In this document: piece after piece, positions 1 to 12,274 of the stretch | How the letters are laid out: each line of letters opens with the position of its first letter | Numbering within the stretch: position 1 is the first letter of the stretch | Assembly (NCBI GenBank): GCA_951394405.1 | Contig: OX596335.1 | Span: 2,294,001-2,358,000 of the forward strand | DNA: 64,000 nt | Reading direction: 5' to 3' | Source of the DNA: Coprinellus micaceus | Lineage: Eukaryota; Basidiomycota; Agaricomycetes; Agaricales; Psathyrellaceae | Program-made: the position numbers and the translations under genes | The notes under the pieces: generated by a model | The model's database searches: none | The model's input: the letters and a program-made list of their open reading frames with translations, nothing else | Told to the model about the DNA's origin: nothing

Positions 1-585
1 AATGCTCGATCCTAACAGTTGTGTCACTCTTAGCGGACCGATCATGGTGTATTGCGATACTTACCTGACGTCGCAATCCACCCCGCCTCGCATCCCAAGG
101 GTCTCCAAAAAATCTCCCGTCCTTAAACACTCTATCCAAGAGTACAAAACGCTATCTCCGGGGTGCCACATCTCCGTGAGATGCTTGGCAAGGGCGCCGA
201 TGCTCGGGAGCCAAAGATGCGTCGCCCTTATAAACGAGACCTGTGGTCCTTCTTGAAGTGGGTAGGCTGAGGGAAGAGCAACGTGGATGAGCAAGGGTGG
301 TAGGGTCAACACTGACACCGTCGCAGTCCCAGCGCTGGGTGGATCCCCTACGATCACCACATTCTGGGGGTGGTCGAATTCCACAGGAACTTCGAGCTTC
401 AGTGTCCCTTCGTTTATCTGACTGGAGACATATTCCGGGTAGATGGACTGCAAGGATGTCAGCAACCAACTTCCAAGAGACGATAACTCGCAAATACTCA
501 CTTCCAACACCTCATATTCCTCCTGTTGCAGAATCTGGCACTCATCCAATGTTTCCTGGGTGTGAGAGCTGGTGTGGCTAGTCAT
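1..585 (-). CDS. RWD-domain protein, probable RBR E3 ubiquitin ligase (RNF14/ITT1 type), 5' part only
   Basis: The 5' exons of a minus-strand gene that leaves the window on the left. The protein starts at 585 and reads into an RWD domain: an acidic helix (QILQQEEYEVLE), then SIYPEY, then a beta-rich part and YPLQEGP. The closing helix includes WHPGDSVLYSWIECL. A 54-nt intron (448..501) separates the acidic helix from SIYPEY, and a second donor (CAG followed by GTAAGT) ends the exon at 65. RWD domains at the N terminus followed by a RING-IBR-RING are typical of RNF14/ITT1 ligases, which transfer ubiquitin through a catalytic cysteine. The RBR part would lie outside the window, so the ligase assignment is inference. 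GCN2- or RWDD-type proteins also carry RWD domains. The gene is divergent from URB2, with 237 nt between the start codons. Confidence 0.6.
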
Positions 586-822
586 CCAGATGCAAGTGTA
601 GGGTGAACGAGAAGAGTTCCGTCACATTTACAAGTATGGGCGCGCTGCAGGTGAGAGAGAGAAGCATTTGATTCCGACAAAAGCAGTGCACCGTCATCCG
701 TGAGTCGGTTCGGCGCCTATCGCCTTTGCATTAGGTTAGGGTCAACCCAACTTTTTCGATTGACGGGACTCACCAAACCTGAACTCTGCACTTCTCCATG
801 CCCTCACGATAAACCACACAAC

Positions 823-3800
823 ATGACTTCAGCCCAACATCTTGTGAGGGCTCTGAAGGCTCCTTTGGACCCGCCAGTTGCAGATGGACCCCTGAAGATT
901 ACCATCGCAGAGCACGCCTGGCACGACGAGTCCTTCTACCTACCCAACAAGGCCGAGGTCATAGCCGAATTCATCTTGTCCAAGTTCTTCAAGGAGCGAA
1001 TGGAGGGAACGTATGTACCCTTCGTACTTTTTCTTAGTCTATACTCATCTGGTATAGCTCACTGGGCAGTGAACGGTACTGGAAGCTTCTGTCTGAGGTC
1101 ATATCTTCAAATAGTGCGCCATGGCTCAGGCCCATCCTGGGGCGGATATCAATTGTTCCAATCGTCACGGCGTCTTTGAACTCTTGGAGCCAGCTTGGGT
1201 CTTTGCACTACGCGGCCTATTGCATTTCGATCCTCTACCCCCTCGGCACGCAGAAATCCACCACCGAGGTGTTGCTGGATGCTTGGGGAGTTTTTCTTAG
1301 GAACTTCGTCGACGATGTATCCGCCGTCAAGATTGGGCTTGTCGTCACACAGGTGTACAGCGATTCACTTAGCAACTCTGCGAGTCGGAAAAAGGTGTGC
1401 CCCGCTTGCTTTTCCAAGGTCATGCTCTAACCGCATTTCAGGCCAGCACCAACTTTATCCAAAACGCTGACCTTCTCAACGCCTGGCTCGAGCGATTGAC
1501 CTCTTCGTCAAACTGCCCGCAATATGAATACCTACGGCAATCCATTCTCTCTTCAGGCGTAGAGACCATCTTCAACCTCGAGACGCTGCGCCCGATGTTT
1601 GAATCCCCAGAATCCGCTCCACTCTTCCTCGCCCTCTCCTCAACCCCCCGTCACACCGTTATTAGAGCCCTCCCATTGGTGTTCGAGCACTATGTGTCCT
1701 CACTGAAAAAACACCGCGGGATTATCCCCTCGGAACTGAACGTCATTGCGATGCGGTTTTACGATGCGTGCACAAGTTTGGTTCGCGAACGAGATACCGA
1801 GGCGTGGAACACCATCTCTGCACTCACCGGGTTGGTCGCAAAAGAGTGTCTTTACGGACAGGGGTCATCTCTGGGACAGAATGTTGCATTTGCGTTGACC
1901 GGGGAACTAACCACCGCCACCGTTCGCTGCCTTTCCGCGACCATCCGTGTGGACTACGACCTCGTCCTCCCCTCCATGGGTAAACTCCTCTCAAGGCTGC
2001 TTGCCATCCCCCAAGTGCACTCGGACCACTTTGCTTTCCTCGATCTCCTCCTCGAATACCATATCAAAACGCGAACCGTCAACACATACATCGAGACCCT
2101 CCTATCGTGTTTATCGCCCGACTCCACCGTCTCCCTCCTCCCCGCACAGGAACGCTACGTCATCGCCCACTCCAGTCCCGTCCTGCACCCGCAGCACCTT
2201 CAAAAACTGGGCAAAGCGGCGCAGCAGTTCCTAACGCCCAGTCAATGCAATGGCACTGTCGAGTTGGTCTGCGAGACAATCAAGTTGCTCAGGGAAAGGC
2301 ATAAAACTGCAGAAAAGCAGTGGGACGCTGAAAGTGGTAAAGGCTCGCGGAAGAAGAGGAAATCGGACGAAATGACCGTGGACAGAGCCGACAGTGACCA
2401 ACTTGCGTTAGCGTTCTCGCTTACATCGGAGGTCGGGCGAACTGTACTTAGTTCGTTGCCCATGTCTTCCATCCCTCAGCGTCAGGCGGAACAGGTGAGG
2501 ACGACCGTCGCCCTGTTTCGCGAGGAGCTCGTAGAGCATAATCTTCCAAAGCTGCTCAAGAGGTTTATGAAGTCGGAGGATCACGAGCAGGAGAACAGTG
2601 AAGCAAAGAGGAAGGCTCCTTCAGGGGTATTACTTTGGGGAACACAGGTAGTCATCGTATCCCTGTTGCGGTTGAGGTACTCGGTAGGATTGGCCGGGGC
2701 CCTTTCCTTGCCCCCCATTGCGGAGTCAAAACTCTTCAGGCGTCTACTCTTGGCCATCTCCCAAGACGAGGACAGTCTTCTCCCTGAACTTGCCCTAGAG
2801 ATCGTGAGTATACGGCTTCCGCAAATTCCTCCTGTCGAAAAGTTGACACTGCCTTTCCCCCGTTAGTTTCGCGCGCTATTTGGCCAAGCTCTCGTGATAG
2901 ACAAATCCGAAGCATCACAGCTCATCGACAATGCGCTCCAATTCGTCGAAAAGCGTGTGTCGCCAAGCGCGAATATAGCTTGGTCTGGCTTTCCGCACGA
3001 GCTCACCTTTGGTGAACCGGGACGGTTTCGGGCGGGGCTCGCGGCTCTGCACCTGCTCCTTGAGCGGTGGCTTCCCGCAATCAAGTGTGTGCCTGGTGTT
3101 CGTCATCTCATCTTCGAAAGCTCACTGCCAACTATAGCATCGTCGCTTCACAAGAACAGCAGCGATTGCTGGCCAGGTTAATCTCGCGGATGTCCTTGAG
3201 TTCGGGCCCTCTCTCAAAACGTGGAACGGAATTGCTGGTCGCAGACCATCTCCTCTTCCGCACATTGCGTTCAGCCCAATTCTGGGAACTTCGTAATATC
3301 AGAAGTGAGCGTCCTCCGCTCTCTTGCCCCGACTACCACAATGTCACTAATAATCTCCTTCCCAGGCGCTCTCCTGTCCACTCTCGTCTCATCCACCTCC
3401 TCTCTCGACTCCCTCCCCTCCGAACCTTCCCCGTCTAAGAAATCTCCAAAACTCAAACAAGCCCAAGTCGACCAGTTTAAGGTTGCCGACGTGGTGTCCA
3501 CGTACAAGCTCTTGCTATTCTTCCCGATCGAGTACATCGCCCAGTCGTGTCGCGCGGAACTCGTTAAGAGGGCAATCAATGCCGACTGGAGACTGTCAAA
3601 AAGGTTGGAAGGGGGGGAAGAGGATGAGGAACTGCTGGTGGGGTTGTCGGTTGTCCGGACGTTCTTGAAGAGGACTTTTGACTTCCTTGGGGCGGTTGAG
3701 CAGCGAACGGTAAGCAATATCCACCTTTGTCTCTCTCGCCACGCGCCTTACAATATTACCACCCTCCAGCTTTGTGACGTCCCCAATTTCATTCTTCATC

Positions 3801-5599
3801 TCCTCGAAGACGCATCTTCCACCAAAGGACAATCATGTCACGTCCAAATAACCCTCGACCTATGCGAGGTCTACTTCCTCGAGCTGCTTAGGCATGCCAC
3901 TCGTGGGGGCTGGGCGGAAGCACGTGAGGTTCTGAACTCGTATCTCCAGTCTCCCATGTTCGACGATTTAGAGTCGGTCAGAGCTCGATCGCTTGTCTGC
4001 CTCGTGGAGTTACTGAGGAGGGAGTTTACGTTTGTAGGGTGGGTCGCACTGCATATAAATGCATGGGCTAGCAAAGTGATAGAGATTACTACAGTTTTTC
4101 GTCGCAGATGCGTTCGGTTTTCCAGGACGTGCACGCCCGCCTTACCAAGGATCTCGAAGAGAAGCTTGATGGAGTGTTGGAGGGACCGGGATCGGTGTCT
4201 CTGGTCGACACCCCAGATCTCCTCACTTCCTGGCATGCCCTCCTTGGCCTTGGCCAGTGGATAGGATTGGAGAGTAAGTCGATTCATCCGCTGGGCCCTT
4301 TTCCTGCTCCTGATGTTCTGCGTTAGACTGCACGTTCTTCGGCGCTCGACTGCTGAAGAAGCTCAATGTCCGATTTTTGTCAACTCAGAACAACCGTGCC
4401 TGGACGGACCGGACTAGTGTTATCACCATGGCCATCCTCCTTCGGGAGCTGCATTTCCAGGGCGAGGTGGGACGTGACGCTCTCGACATCATCGTTGCCG
4501 GGTATCTCTCCTGCCGAAAGTTAGTGTCAAGCTCAGGAAAAGTTGAACTCGACGACTTCCTTGCGAAGGCGTGCCGTGAGTTCACCCCCGTGAATTTCGA
4601 ATACGTCCTCGGATTGCTCGACGAAGCGCTGGTGGCTGCGCCCTCAATGGCAGCTGACCTTGTGCATTTGGCTCTTGTTTTGCTTGGAAACCATCCGCAC
4701 AGTCAGTCCCTTCCTCTAGCTTTATCCAGACGCCTTTTAAACCACGTCGCCTGTAGGCACCTTGAGGATTATGCAGGGATTCTTCACGCGGTCCGTGGAT
4801 ATCTTCACCAATGACGGCACATTCATCACAGGCCCACTGGATCTCAGGTTTCAGACGTTAGACTTCTTAGTCGAGCATGCGTCTGAGCGGGTATGCATGT
4901 CTCCTTGCGCCTTCTGGATCGTCTCTGACGGACTATTTCCAGCCTGCTGCTCTGCGGTCCCTCGACTTGGGCAGAATATGGTCACTCCTTTCGAAATACC
5001 TCTCCCCCTCAACAGTGCACGATGAAGCTACCTCAGCCCCCATTTTCCACAAGATTGTCACGGTCCTTAGCGCCGTCATGCGTCTCCGACGCGATTTGGT
5101 CACCCCGATGCTCCCTCATCTCGGAATGATTCTGCGCCAGCTTATTCTCTGTCTGAGGAAATGCAGACCACAGCTCGCCCCTAAGCAAACTGAGATGGTG
5201 ATGAGTACCCAGCCACAGTGGATTACCGCCAGCCAGTCGTTGGGGATTGAGGAGGCGAAGGTACTTTCGCGAGTTTTGGAGACGCTGACGACGAAGACTA
5301 TCACCCGGGTGCATGTGACGCCTACGAAAACCCAGAAGGCCGAATCACTAGCGACGCCTTTCTCCAAGCACGCGGCGTTCGTGTTGAAAGCTTACATCGA
5401 GGCCATGAATGACGCACTCTGCGTTCTTACGCTGGACATTAGAATGGAGTTGCACCCTGGATTGTACGCGCTGTGCGGTATTATTGGGGAGCATAGCAGA
5501 GACGCTATGATGGTCTCTGCGCTCGATGCCAGCGGGAAAGCGACGCTGAAGGCTCTTTGGAGGGAGTACGAGAAGCAGAGATATGTGGGACGAGGATAG
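823..5599 (+). CDS. URB2: Urb2/Npa2 family nucleolar pre-ribosome protein
   Basis: A long, intron-containing gene for a large helical-repeat protein. The start (MTSAQHLVRALKAPLD) is the first in-frame ATG after the promoter. The first intron begins at GTATGT after GGAAC and rejoins as TERYWKLLSE. Further exons include a 1.4 kb open stretch (about 1440..2860) with an internal basic patch (GSRKKRKSDE). The diagnostic part is the C-terminal 200 residues: HAAFVLKAYIEAMN, LHPGLYALCGIIGEHSRD and ALWREYEKQRYVGRG match the Urb2/Npa2 C-terminal domain. Urb2 acts with Npa1/Urb1, Dbp6, Nop8 and Rsa3 in early 60S assembly and 27S pre-rRNA processing in the nucleolus. The N-terminal two thirds are poorly conserved in this family, so exon borders there are less certain. 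Confidence 0.8.
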
Positions 5600-5723
5600 C
5601 ATACGAACAGTTCTATCATATATCTCATATGACGTCACATAGCTCTCGACTTCATTGGTTTTATCCTCGACCCCCTATTTTGTGAGTACCCCATCACCTC
5701 CAGTGGCCTTAACGACTGTGACC

Positions 5724-6910
5724 ATGCTAGGGTCTCTGAGACACTCGACCACTGCGAACCATATTGTGAGGGCAGCGACAAAGTCGAGGTTCTTGGCGAC
5801 TGTATCCCCTTCATTCATCTCTAATCGGAAGCCTCCTCAGCCGCCCCCATGTCCCAGCAAAGTCACTCGCCCCGACTCGACTATCCCTTGGATCGACACC
5901 CAGATTCTGAGGGCTTTGGATGTGCAACCGCAGACCAGCCTCTCGGACATCATTGGACACTATATCGACCAGACAGGGAACGTGCTGAATGTCTCTCTGC
6001 CGTACGAGTCTCGACCTACGAAGGAGCGCAGAGTGACGTTTGAAGACAATGTATCGAGCAGGGAGGTAGTAACGGTGGCACACTGCGCGAGAGATGGAGA
6101 CAAGCATAAAATTGCCTTGTCGTCGGGGTTCGCGCTGAATGCTGAAGCTCCGCGGAAGGGCGAGACGCTGATAGCCACCTGTGGTCATACGCTTGAAGAG
6201 GTATGTTGCAAGCCGCGCATCCCTGTACCCTTGGTCTGATTGCCGATATCGCACAGATTAGAGCCTCGCCGTTGCTTCGCCCAGAGGAGATCCCGCCCTC
6301 GGACACCTCTCGTCATCCCCTAACTGCCACTTTCGTCTGTGTGGGCTTAGAGGGCAATATGAAAGTCTATCCCGCGACGGAGATCGTGTCCTCCATCCCC
6401 AGATCTGATGTGATTCTTATTTCTTGCGACATACCGAAAGGAACGCTGCAGTCTCTCCCTCTGTCGCCGTACCCTGCCCAACCCGGAGCATCAATTCGCG
6501 CGCACTTCGTGGCGCCGTCTAGGCAATTGGATGGAGAATGGAATCCTTGGATCGGGGATACGTGGGGAAAGTGGGCCAGGGGGAATGTACTAGGATACAG
6601 GGATTTTGCTGGGCGGGAGGCAAAGGTGAGCTGGAGTGAGCATTCTTTGGCCCAGTTAGTAGCTCATCATGTTCTCTAGCCTGGGACATATGACGGTCTA
6701 TCCCACATTGTCTTCACTCCCTTCCCCACGGCGGGGTCAAGTGGTGGTCCTATTGTAGACGAGGAGAGTGGTGCGGTGGTAGGGATGATGCTGGGTTCTA
6801 GGATGGACAACCATGTTCATGGTGTACAAGGCTGGGGCATTCCTTCTGAAACGATCTACGAGGTAGACCTATACTCGATGGGTTCTCCCAGGCGACTGAC
6901 GTACACCTAG
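5724..6910 (+). CDS. Trypsin-like serine peptidase, putatively mitochondrial
   Basis: Three exons encode a trypsin-fold peptidase. A plausible triad is visible: His in LIATCGHTLEE, Asp in RSDVILIS, and Ser in TAGSSGGPIVDEESG, followed by AVVGMMLGS as in HtrA-like folds. The last exon begins after the intron ending at 6679 and stops at 6910. I start at 5724 (MLGSLRHSTTANHIVRAATK), because this N terminus is rich in Arg, Ser and Thr, lacks acids and resembles a mitochondrial presequence. An in-frame ATG at 5655 would add 23 residues. No PDZ domain follows, unlike HtrA proteases. The substrate is unknown. The gene stands alone between URB2 and a gene-poor stretch. Confidence 0.65.
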
Positions 6911-7339
6911 ATGTTTATGCTGCCTGGATTGGAGGGAAAAGGATAGGCTCTACGTCGGTCAATTGCGCTCTATGATCAGGAAGATGCTCGAAGCACAGAT
7001 TCGGTTGGACAGTGTAGGGCGGCGACTTCGCAGCAGGAGCTGCTGTCGAGAGCATGGAGTAGATTCATTCGCCAAGTCCTTTGATGCGCTGTGGCCAAAT
7101 CCTGCTACTCCGACAACCGATTCCAGCCCTCTGTGTCCGGCGAGCTGCGAACATCACGTGACAGTTTCTCACCCAATGTGGAAGAACTGATCGGAACCTA
7201 AGCGCCCAGATGGACAATGGACATCAAACAACAAATGACCGGACAAATGCCTCAAGGTTCACGGGGTCCTTCTTGAGAGTGCTACCCAATCGCAAAATAG
7301 CGCGGGGCTTAAAAGCCTCATCACCCGGTGGGTCCGCGC

Positions 7340-7424
7340 TATATAAACCCCATAAATCCCATTTTCTGGTCCGAGTTCTGCTTTCCCCCCGCTTTCCACC
7401 TTTCTCTTTGCTTTCCTATTCCCC
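7340..7424 (+). promoter_or_regulatory. TATA box plus CT-rich initiator tract
   Basis: TATATAAA at 7340..7347 is followed 30 nt downstream by a pyrimidine-rich run (about 7378..7424). This is the classic arrangement of a strong fungal plus-strand promoter. No recognised gene follows it, so it suggests an unannotated transcript starting near 7400. Confidence 0.4.
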
Positions 7425-7514
7425 GAAGCAGCTTCTGACGTGCAGCTGTGACTTCCTCCTCGTCTTGGGGAACTCCTAGAGTCTGTAACGAGGCTTAGGA
7501 AGAGGGGTTGGTGG

Positions 7515-8080
7515 TATGCGCGATGTCCAGCGAGTGAGTTCTTGCTACGTTTGCTTGGCCCCCTCGTCCCCAACCGACCCTCGACGCCGACCCCGTCCGT
7601 CATGCTCTCCACTGGGTACCCTCTCGACACAACTCTCCAAGATTCAATGGCCGACAAGATGTGTTTAATGCCGACCTATCCTCCAACCGCTCTCAGTGAC
7701 TCTGGCGACCCTTCCCGGTTACCGGCCACCCTTCGGTTGCCCATCTCCCCGACATTACCCTATCTGCTCTCACACAGCACAATCATGGGCCACCGCCTCT
7801 GCATTCTAGCCCACGATTCTCCGACCTTTTCATCACTCTCGCTAGCGACCGCCCCCATTCGACGTCGCCCTTCTCATGGTACCCCAAGGCCTCCCTCATT
7901 CCCCAACAATTGGAAGGTCACAGGACCAGAGTTCCCGAGCCAGAGCCTGACTCGGGGACTCTTGGCGCTGACTCGGGAACTCCGAGCATGTGCTCGTTGC
8001 TGCCAGGCAAGATATGCGGTATCCCCTTGCGCCCCTTAGGTATTTTGTCGGTAAAGACGTATCAGCATGTCGGGTTCTAA
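7515..8080 (+). CDS. Candidate small spliced gene, unrecognised
   Basis: Downstream of the TATA/CT promoter are two ATGs (7515, 7523) closely followed by a consensus donor (GTGAGT at 7534). One frame is open from 7700 to a stop at 8078..8080 and encodes a Ser/Pro-rich sequence ending in a segment with PEPEPDSGTLGADSG. An acceptor at 7775..7777 joins the 7515 start in that frame. A competing frame (ending at 8039) is open over the same region and can be joined to the 7523 start through the acceptor at 7694..7696. CT-rich sequence lowers stop frequency in all frames, so neither open frame is strong evidence. I do not recognise either product. The transcript could be non-coding. Confidence 0.2.
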
Positions 8081-9540
8081 GGTCCAGAAGGGAAATTCTA
8101 GCGGAAGAAGGCGATGGGAACTTTGGGTGTCTCCCTAGGAGTTGGGCTCGGGAGATGAGCCGTGGTAGCTCGTTTTTCGAGTGGAGACCTCCCGGAGATC
8201 CGCCATCGTAACAACCCTCTACTAGCGCTCTCGATTCTGTCACAGATTCCGCGTTCGCGTGAATCCGCGGGGACTTCTCTTTATTCAAAAGTATCCCTTG
8301 TGACTTCCGCACTAACGGGTACTTATTCAATAGAACGGTGGATAGGACTTAATCGATAATCCGTGGTAGACTCCCCGCGTTCCGAACGAGAATCGGGTTT
8401 TGGATCCTGAGGGTTGAGATAGCAGTCATGCACAATCCAATACACGCGTGTTGCGCAGCCCAACGGTGGGTCAAAAAAACCGTGCTTTCCAACGAGGGCG
8501 AAGTTCTTAGAATCAACGATCGCGCATGCTGGATCAACTCCTCGTAATTGCGGCGGGGTGGCGACGGGCTTAATACCATTCGTCACTTGTGCAGTACTAG
8601 GGTACTGTACTTGGTAGGAGTTCCTCCCCATACCCCTCCGGACCGTGTGCGAGTGTCTAGGGTGGCGACGGTACATAAATCAACATTCGGGGCTCGGGGG
8701 TTTCCGCTCGGCTAGACCACACTCTCTATTTGCGGGCGCTTATCTAGGCCCTGGCCCTGGATACTTTGCTCTCCATCCACGTGAATTCAAGTTGGACCCA
8801 GGCCTGCACCGGAGGGACCCAATACAGCCCCCTTTGTCTGCGCTAGGTGGAGTACGAGAATGCGAGCAACGCTGATGTTGTTGCGATAAACAAAGGGGGG
8901 ATGGTGGAGAGCGAAAGTGTCCCCAGGAATTTGGGATGTGAGTAGTCAGTACGGGTGTCGAGAGGGCTATTTTGAAGGCCGCGAAACGCATATCACAGTC
9001 TACACGCTGACACCATTCAACCGATGCCCCGGTGCAAAGCACGGGTTACACTCTAGTGAGATTGAAGTATTAGCCCAGAGCATCATATCTGCAAACCAAT
9101 GGAGACTCGCGAGGGGCTGTATGATATCAGAGGGGACGTACGGCAGTCGCTTCCCCTCGATGGGCATTGGGCAGAGATCCGGCTCTGAAGTGCTAGTGAC
9201 TCCTCAGCTATTTGAGCTCCATGGAAATTACGAAGTATTATTTAATTACGAATAATCCGAGTGCCAAACCCGGGGGCCAAGCTGCGTGCGGGCCCTCTAT
9301 GGGAGTCAATGTTACGTTGTCTGACCTGCTAGCAGCTATGTAGAAGTGAGGGAGCAGCGGCAGCAACTTCCCTCGGAGGTTCAAGTTGAAGTTGAAGTTG
9401 AGCCCTCCGACATATGGCACGTGATAAGGCTTACTAAGCTAGGTTCTTGCCTTGGTGAGGCTTTTGGTGGTTTTGTTCTGAGCCTTACATCACAGCCAAG
9501 TCTTCGACGGTCATCACCTAGCCTGCACCAATAGCGTCCT

Positions 9541-12274
9541 ATGATTCTCGATCCTGCGTCTGCACCACACCTGAAGCCATGGCTTGCCCGAACACTTGAG
9601 CCAATGTTAGTATGCCTTCTGTCGAATATCATTTCATTTCTGACGGCTTTTTCCTGGTTAGATGCGACGCGGAACCTGGTGCTCTGGCAGACTACATCCT
9701 TGCTTTACTGAAGCATAATGTTCCGGAAAGCGAGATGAGGAAGGAGTTGACTTCGCAGTTGGAAGAGTTCTTAGAAAGCGGTACGTCTGCACTGCCCTGT
9801 CGTTCTCCTCTTTTGACCGTAACACCTCGACGTGTCTTTCGTTTTCAGAATGCGGACCATTCGTCGAAACCCTCTTCACCGCTCTCCGAACGAAATCATA
9901 TTTACCTTATGCACCACCTTCACCACCTCAACAATCTGGACAAGAAGGCGTTTCGACACCCTTCGACACGATTATGGCGGCAGCCGCTGGTCCCTCTTCG
10001 GAACGGACCCGGAAACGCAGCTCGAGTTCGGACGGACGAGATGGGCGGCCCAGAAAAGGTCCCAGGCTGAGCAGCGACGCCGAATTCCCGGGGTACAGTC
10101 GGGGAGGGGGAGGGTGGGATGGTCAGCAGCAGTTCGGTGAATTCCCGCCAGGAGGGATGGAGGGCTTTGGGATGCCTATGGGTCCGATGGGAATGGGGAT
10201 GCCGATGAATGGGATGCCTCAAATGGGTGGCAGACATCCGCAGGGTTACCAGCCACCTGGACAAAAACGAGGGATCTGCCGTGATTACCACAGTGCGTCG
10301 GGTCTTTCTTTCATTCGTAGTAATCCGTCTGACCGTTTTACAGGTCATGGTTTCTGTGCTCGCGGCGAAATGTGCAAGTTCAGCCACGGAGAAGGTGCTG
10401 TTGTGCCTTCTCAGTTATACCCGATGAACCCAGGCATGATGAATTTCAACATGTTTTACAACATGATGAACCAAAATAACCCCAATATCCCATACGACCC
10501 CAACGATCCCCAAGCTAACCGGCAAAATCAGCGGGCGCCTATTATTCCTCGAATACAGCAAGGCGATGGCAGCAGCGTCGTCCATCCACCGAATGCCTCT
10601 GGCGAATTGCCTGTCATCCAGGATTTGACACCCACTGATTCTGCGAAGAAACAGGCCCAACAGCAGCAACAGGCTAATGGCCAGCTGGACTCGGCAGCGT
10701 TAGCGGCCATGGTGGCGAGCGGTTTCGATCCTTCGATGTTCCAGGGTATGCCTGGATTCAACGGGCTGCCATCGTTCCCTGGTATGCAAATGCTAATGGA
10801 CCCTTCCCACCAAATACCTCTTCAAGAGCAGAATCAGACACCGGCTCGGCCGCCGAGTGGCTTTAGGGGCCGTGGACGATCGAGAGGCGGGTTTGGCGGC
10901 GAAGCGGCGGCATTTCGACCACCCAGGCGGGGGGACAAGACACTGGTTGTGGAGAAAATCCCCCATGACAAGCTTTCGCACGAAGGGATCGTCGAGTGGT
11001 TTAAGAAATTTGGAGATGTCACAAATGTTGCGGTGGATAGGTCAGGTGCGAAAGCTCTCGTCAGCTTCGCCACTCACGAGGAGGCGCACAAGGCATGGAA
11101 AGCGGAGGATGCGGTGTTTGGGAACCGGTTCGTGAAGGTGTTTTGGCATCGACCGATGGAGGGGCATGGTCAGATTGGACAGCGAGCCTTGGCTGCGTCC
11201 CAAGGAATCGTAGCGAATTTGAAGAGTGATGGCCAAACCACTCCAGCTGCTTCCACCACCCCTCCGCCAATAGTATCGTCCGTGTCAACGAACGGCACAA
11301 AGAAGCTCGCTGGGCAGCCAACTGCTGCCTCCGCCCTCGCAGCTAAGCAAGACTTGCTCGAAAAGCATATTGCCGAGCAGAAGACGCTGATGGCTGCATT
11401 CTCTGCCTCTGCCACTTCCGCTGAAGAGAAGAAGCGAATAATGGACCGACTCAGGGCCATCGGCAAGGAGATGGAGGAAACGAAGGCGTCTGCTGCCGCC
11501 ATTCCTGCCTCTGCACCGAAAAAGGCGTCTCCGGCTACGGACGCTGAGGAGAGGGAACGCGAACGCCTAGATAAGGAGCTGGAGAACCATGGTGGAGGGG
11601 AAGGCAAGGAGACAACCGAAGAGCTCAAGGCCAAGTTGGAAAAACTGAAGGCTGAGGCTGTAAGTCTGGGTATCGGTGATGGAAGTGAGACCCCATCTGG
11701 AGGCGGCTTCAGAGGAGGGTATCGGGGACGGGCACGCGGCGCAAGAGGTCACAATTACCGTGGCGGGCCTGTACTTCGTGGTGGCCCTCCAAGGGGAAGC
11801 ATGAAGCTCGACAACCGGCCTAAGACATTGTTCGTGAAGGGAGTACCTTCTGGAGAGGAAGGTGTGCAGGCGGTGAAGGACTGGTATGAGAGTACGGGTC
11901 AGGTCCACTCTATCGAGAGTGCAGATGACGGGGTGGTCGTGGCGTTCAAGAGCAGGGCCGCTGCTGAACAGGTTCGCCTCGCTGTCTTGAAATATAATCA
12001 ACGAGTACTGACGCACAATCCATAGGCACTTGCGAAAGGCTCCGTTCTTCCTATTGTGGGCAAAATTCCTATCACCTGGTACATCCCCGGCGTGAAACCA
12101 AGCCCCTCCTCAGCCAATAGTCCATCCACACCAGTGGCAGCATCGCCTAAACCTCAGCCAGCCAAAGACCTCGAATTTGCCGACCCTGCCCCCTCCTCCC
12201 ACCAACAAGAGGATGAAATCGTCGCCAGTGGATGGGGCGACGAAGACGGCGACGATGGTATGGGCATGCAATAG
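9541..12274 (+). CDS. RBM26/RBM27 family RNA-binding protein (PWI-like, CCCH, RRM)
   Basis: Five exons (introns 9606..9661, 9781..9848, 10293..10343, 11972..12025) give 834 residues. The order is typical of RBM26/27. An N-terminal PWI-like fold begins at LKPWLARTLEPICDAEPGAL and ends at VETLFTALRTKSYLPY. A CCCH finger follows (CRDYHSHGFCARGEMCKFSH). After a Met/Gly/Pro/Asn-rich low-complexity region comes an RRM (TLVVEKIPHDKLSHEGIVEW to GNRFVKVFWHRP). Then come an alanine-rich and coiled-coil part, an RGG-like patch, a second RRM-like segment (TLFVKGVPSGEEGVQAV) and an acidic tail. In animals and fission yeast (Rmn1) these proteins work with the MTREC/PAXT nuclear RNA surveillance and poly(A) RNA decay machinery. 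That role here is inferred from the family. The start at 9541 is required to complete the PWI-like helix. Confidence 0.85.

Larger units (their letters stand above)
6911..9540. other. Gene-poor 2.6 kb interval
   Basis: No recognisable protein family, tRNA or transposon remnant was found. Open frames here are short, overlap on both strands and read as proline/serine/arginine-rich noise. The interval holds a well-formed TATA element and CT tract (7340..7424), a candidate spliced gene (7515..8080), a small inverted and direct repeat around 7931..7982, and a short GAAGTT repeat near 9380..9402. The right end must contain the promoter of the RBM26/27 homologue. Confidence 0.5.

Noticed and set aside
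7542..8039. A 165-residue open frame as a confident gene
   Set aside because: Composition is Ser/Pro/Arg-rich, another frame is open over the same bases, and no family is recognised. It is kept only as a low-confidence candidate region.
11170..11634. Minus-strand open frame opposite the RBM26/27 homologue
   Set aside because: Ser/Ala-rich shadow of an alanine- and glutamate-rich coding region. No start context or family match.
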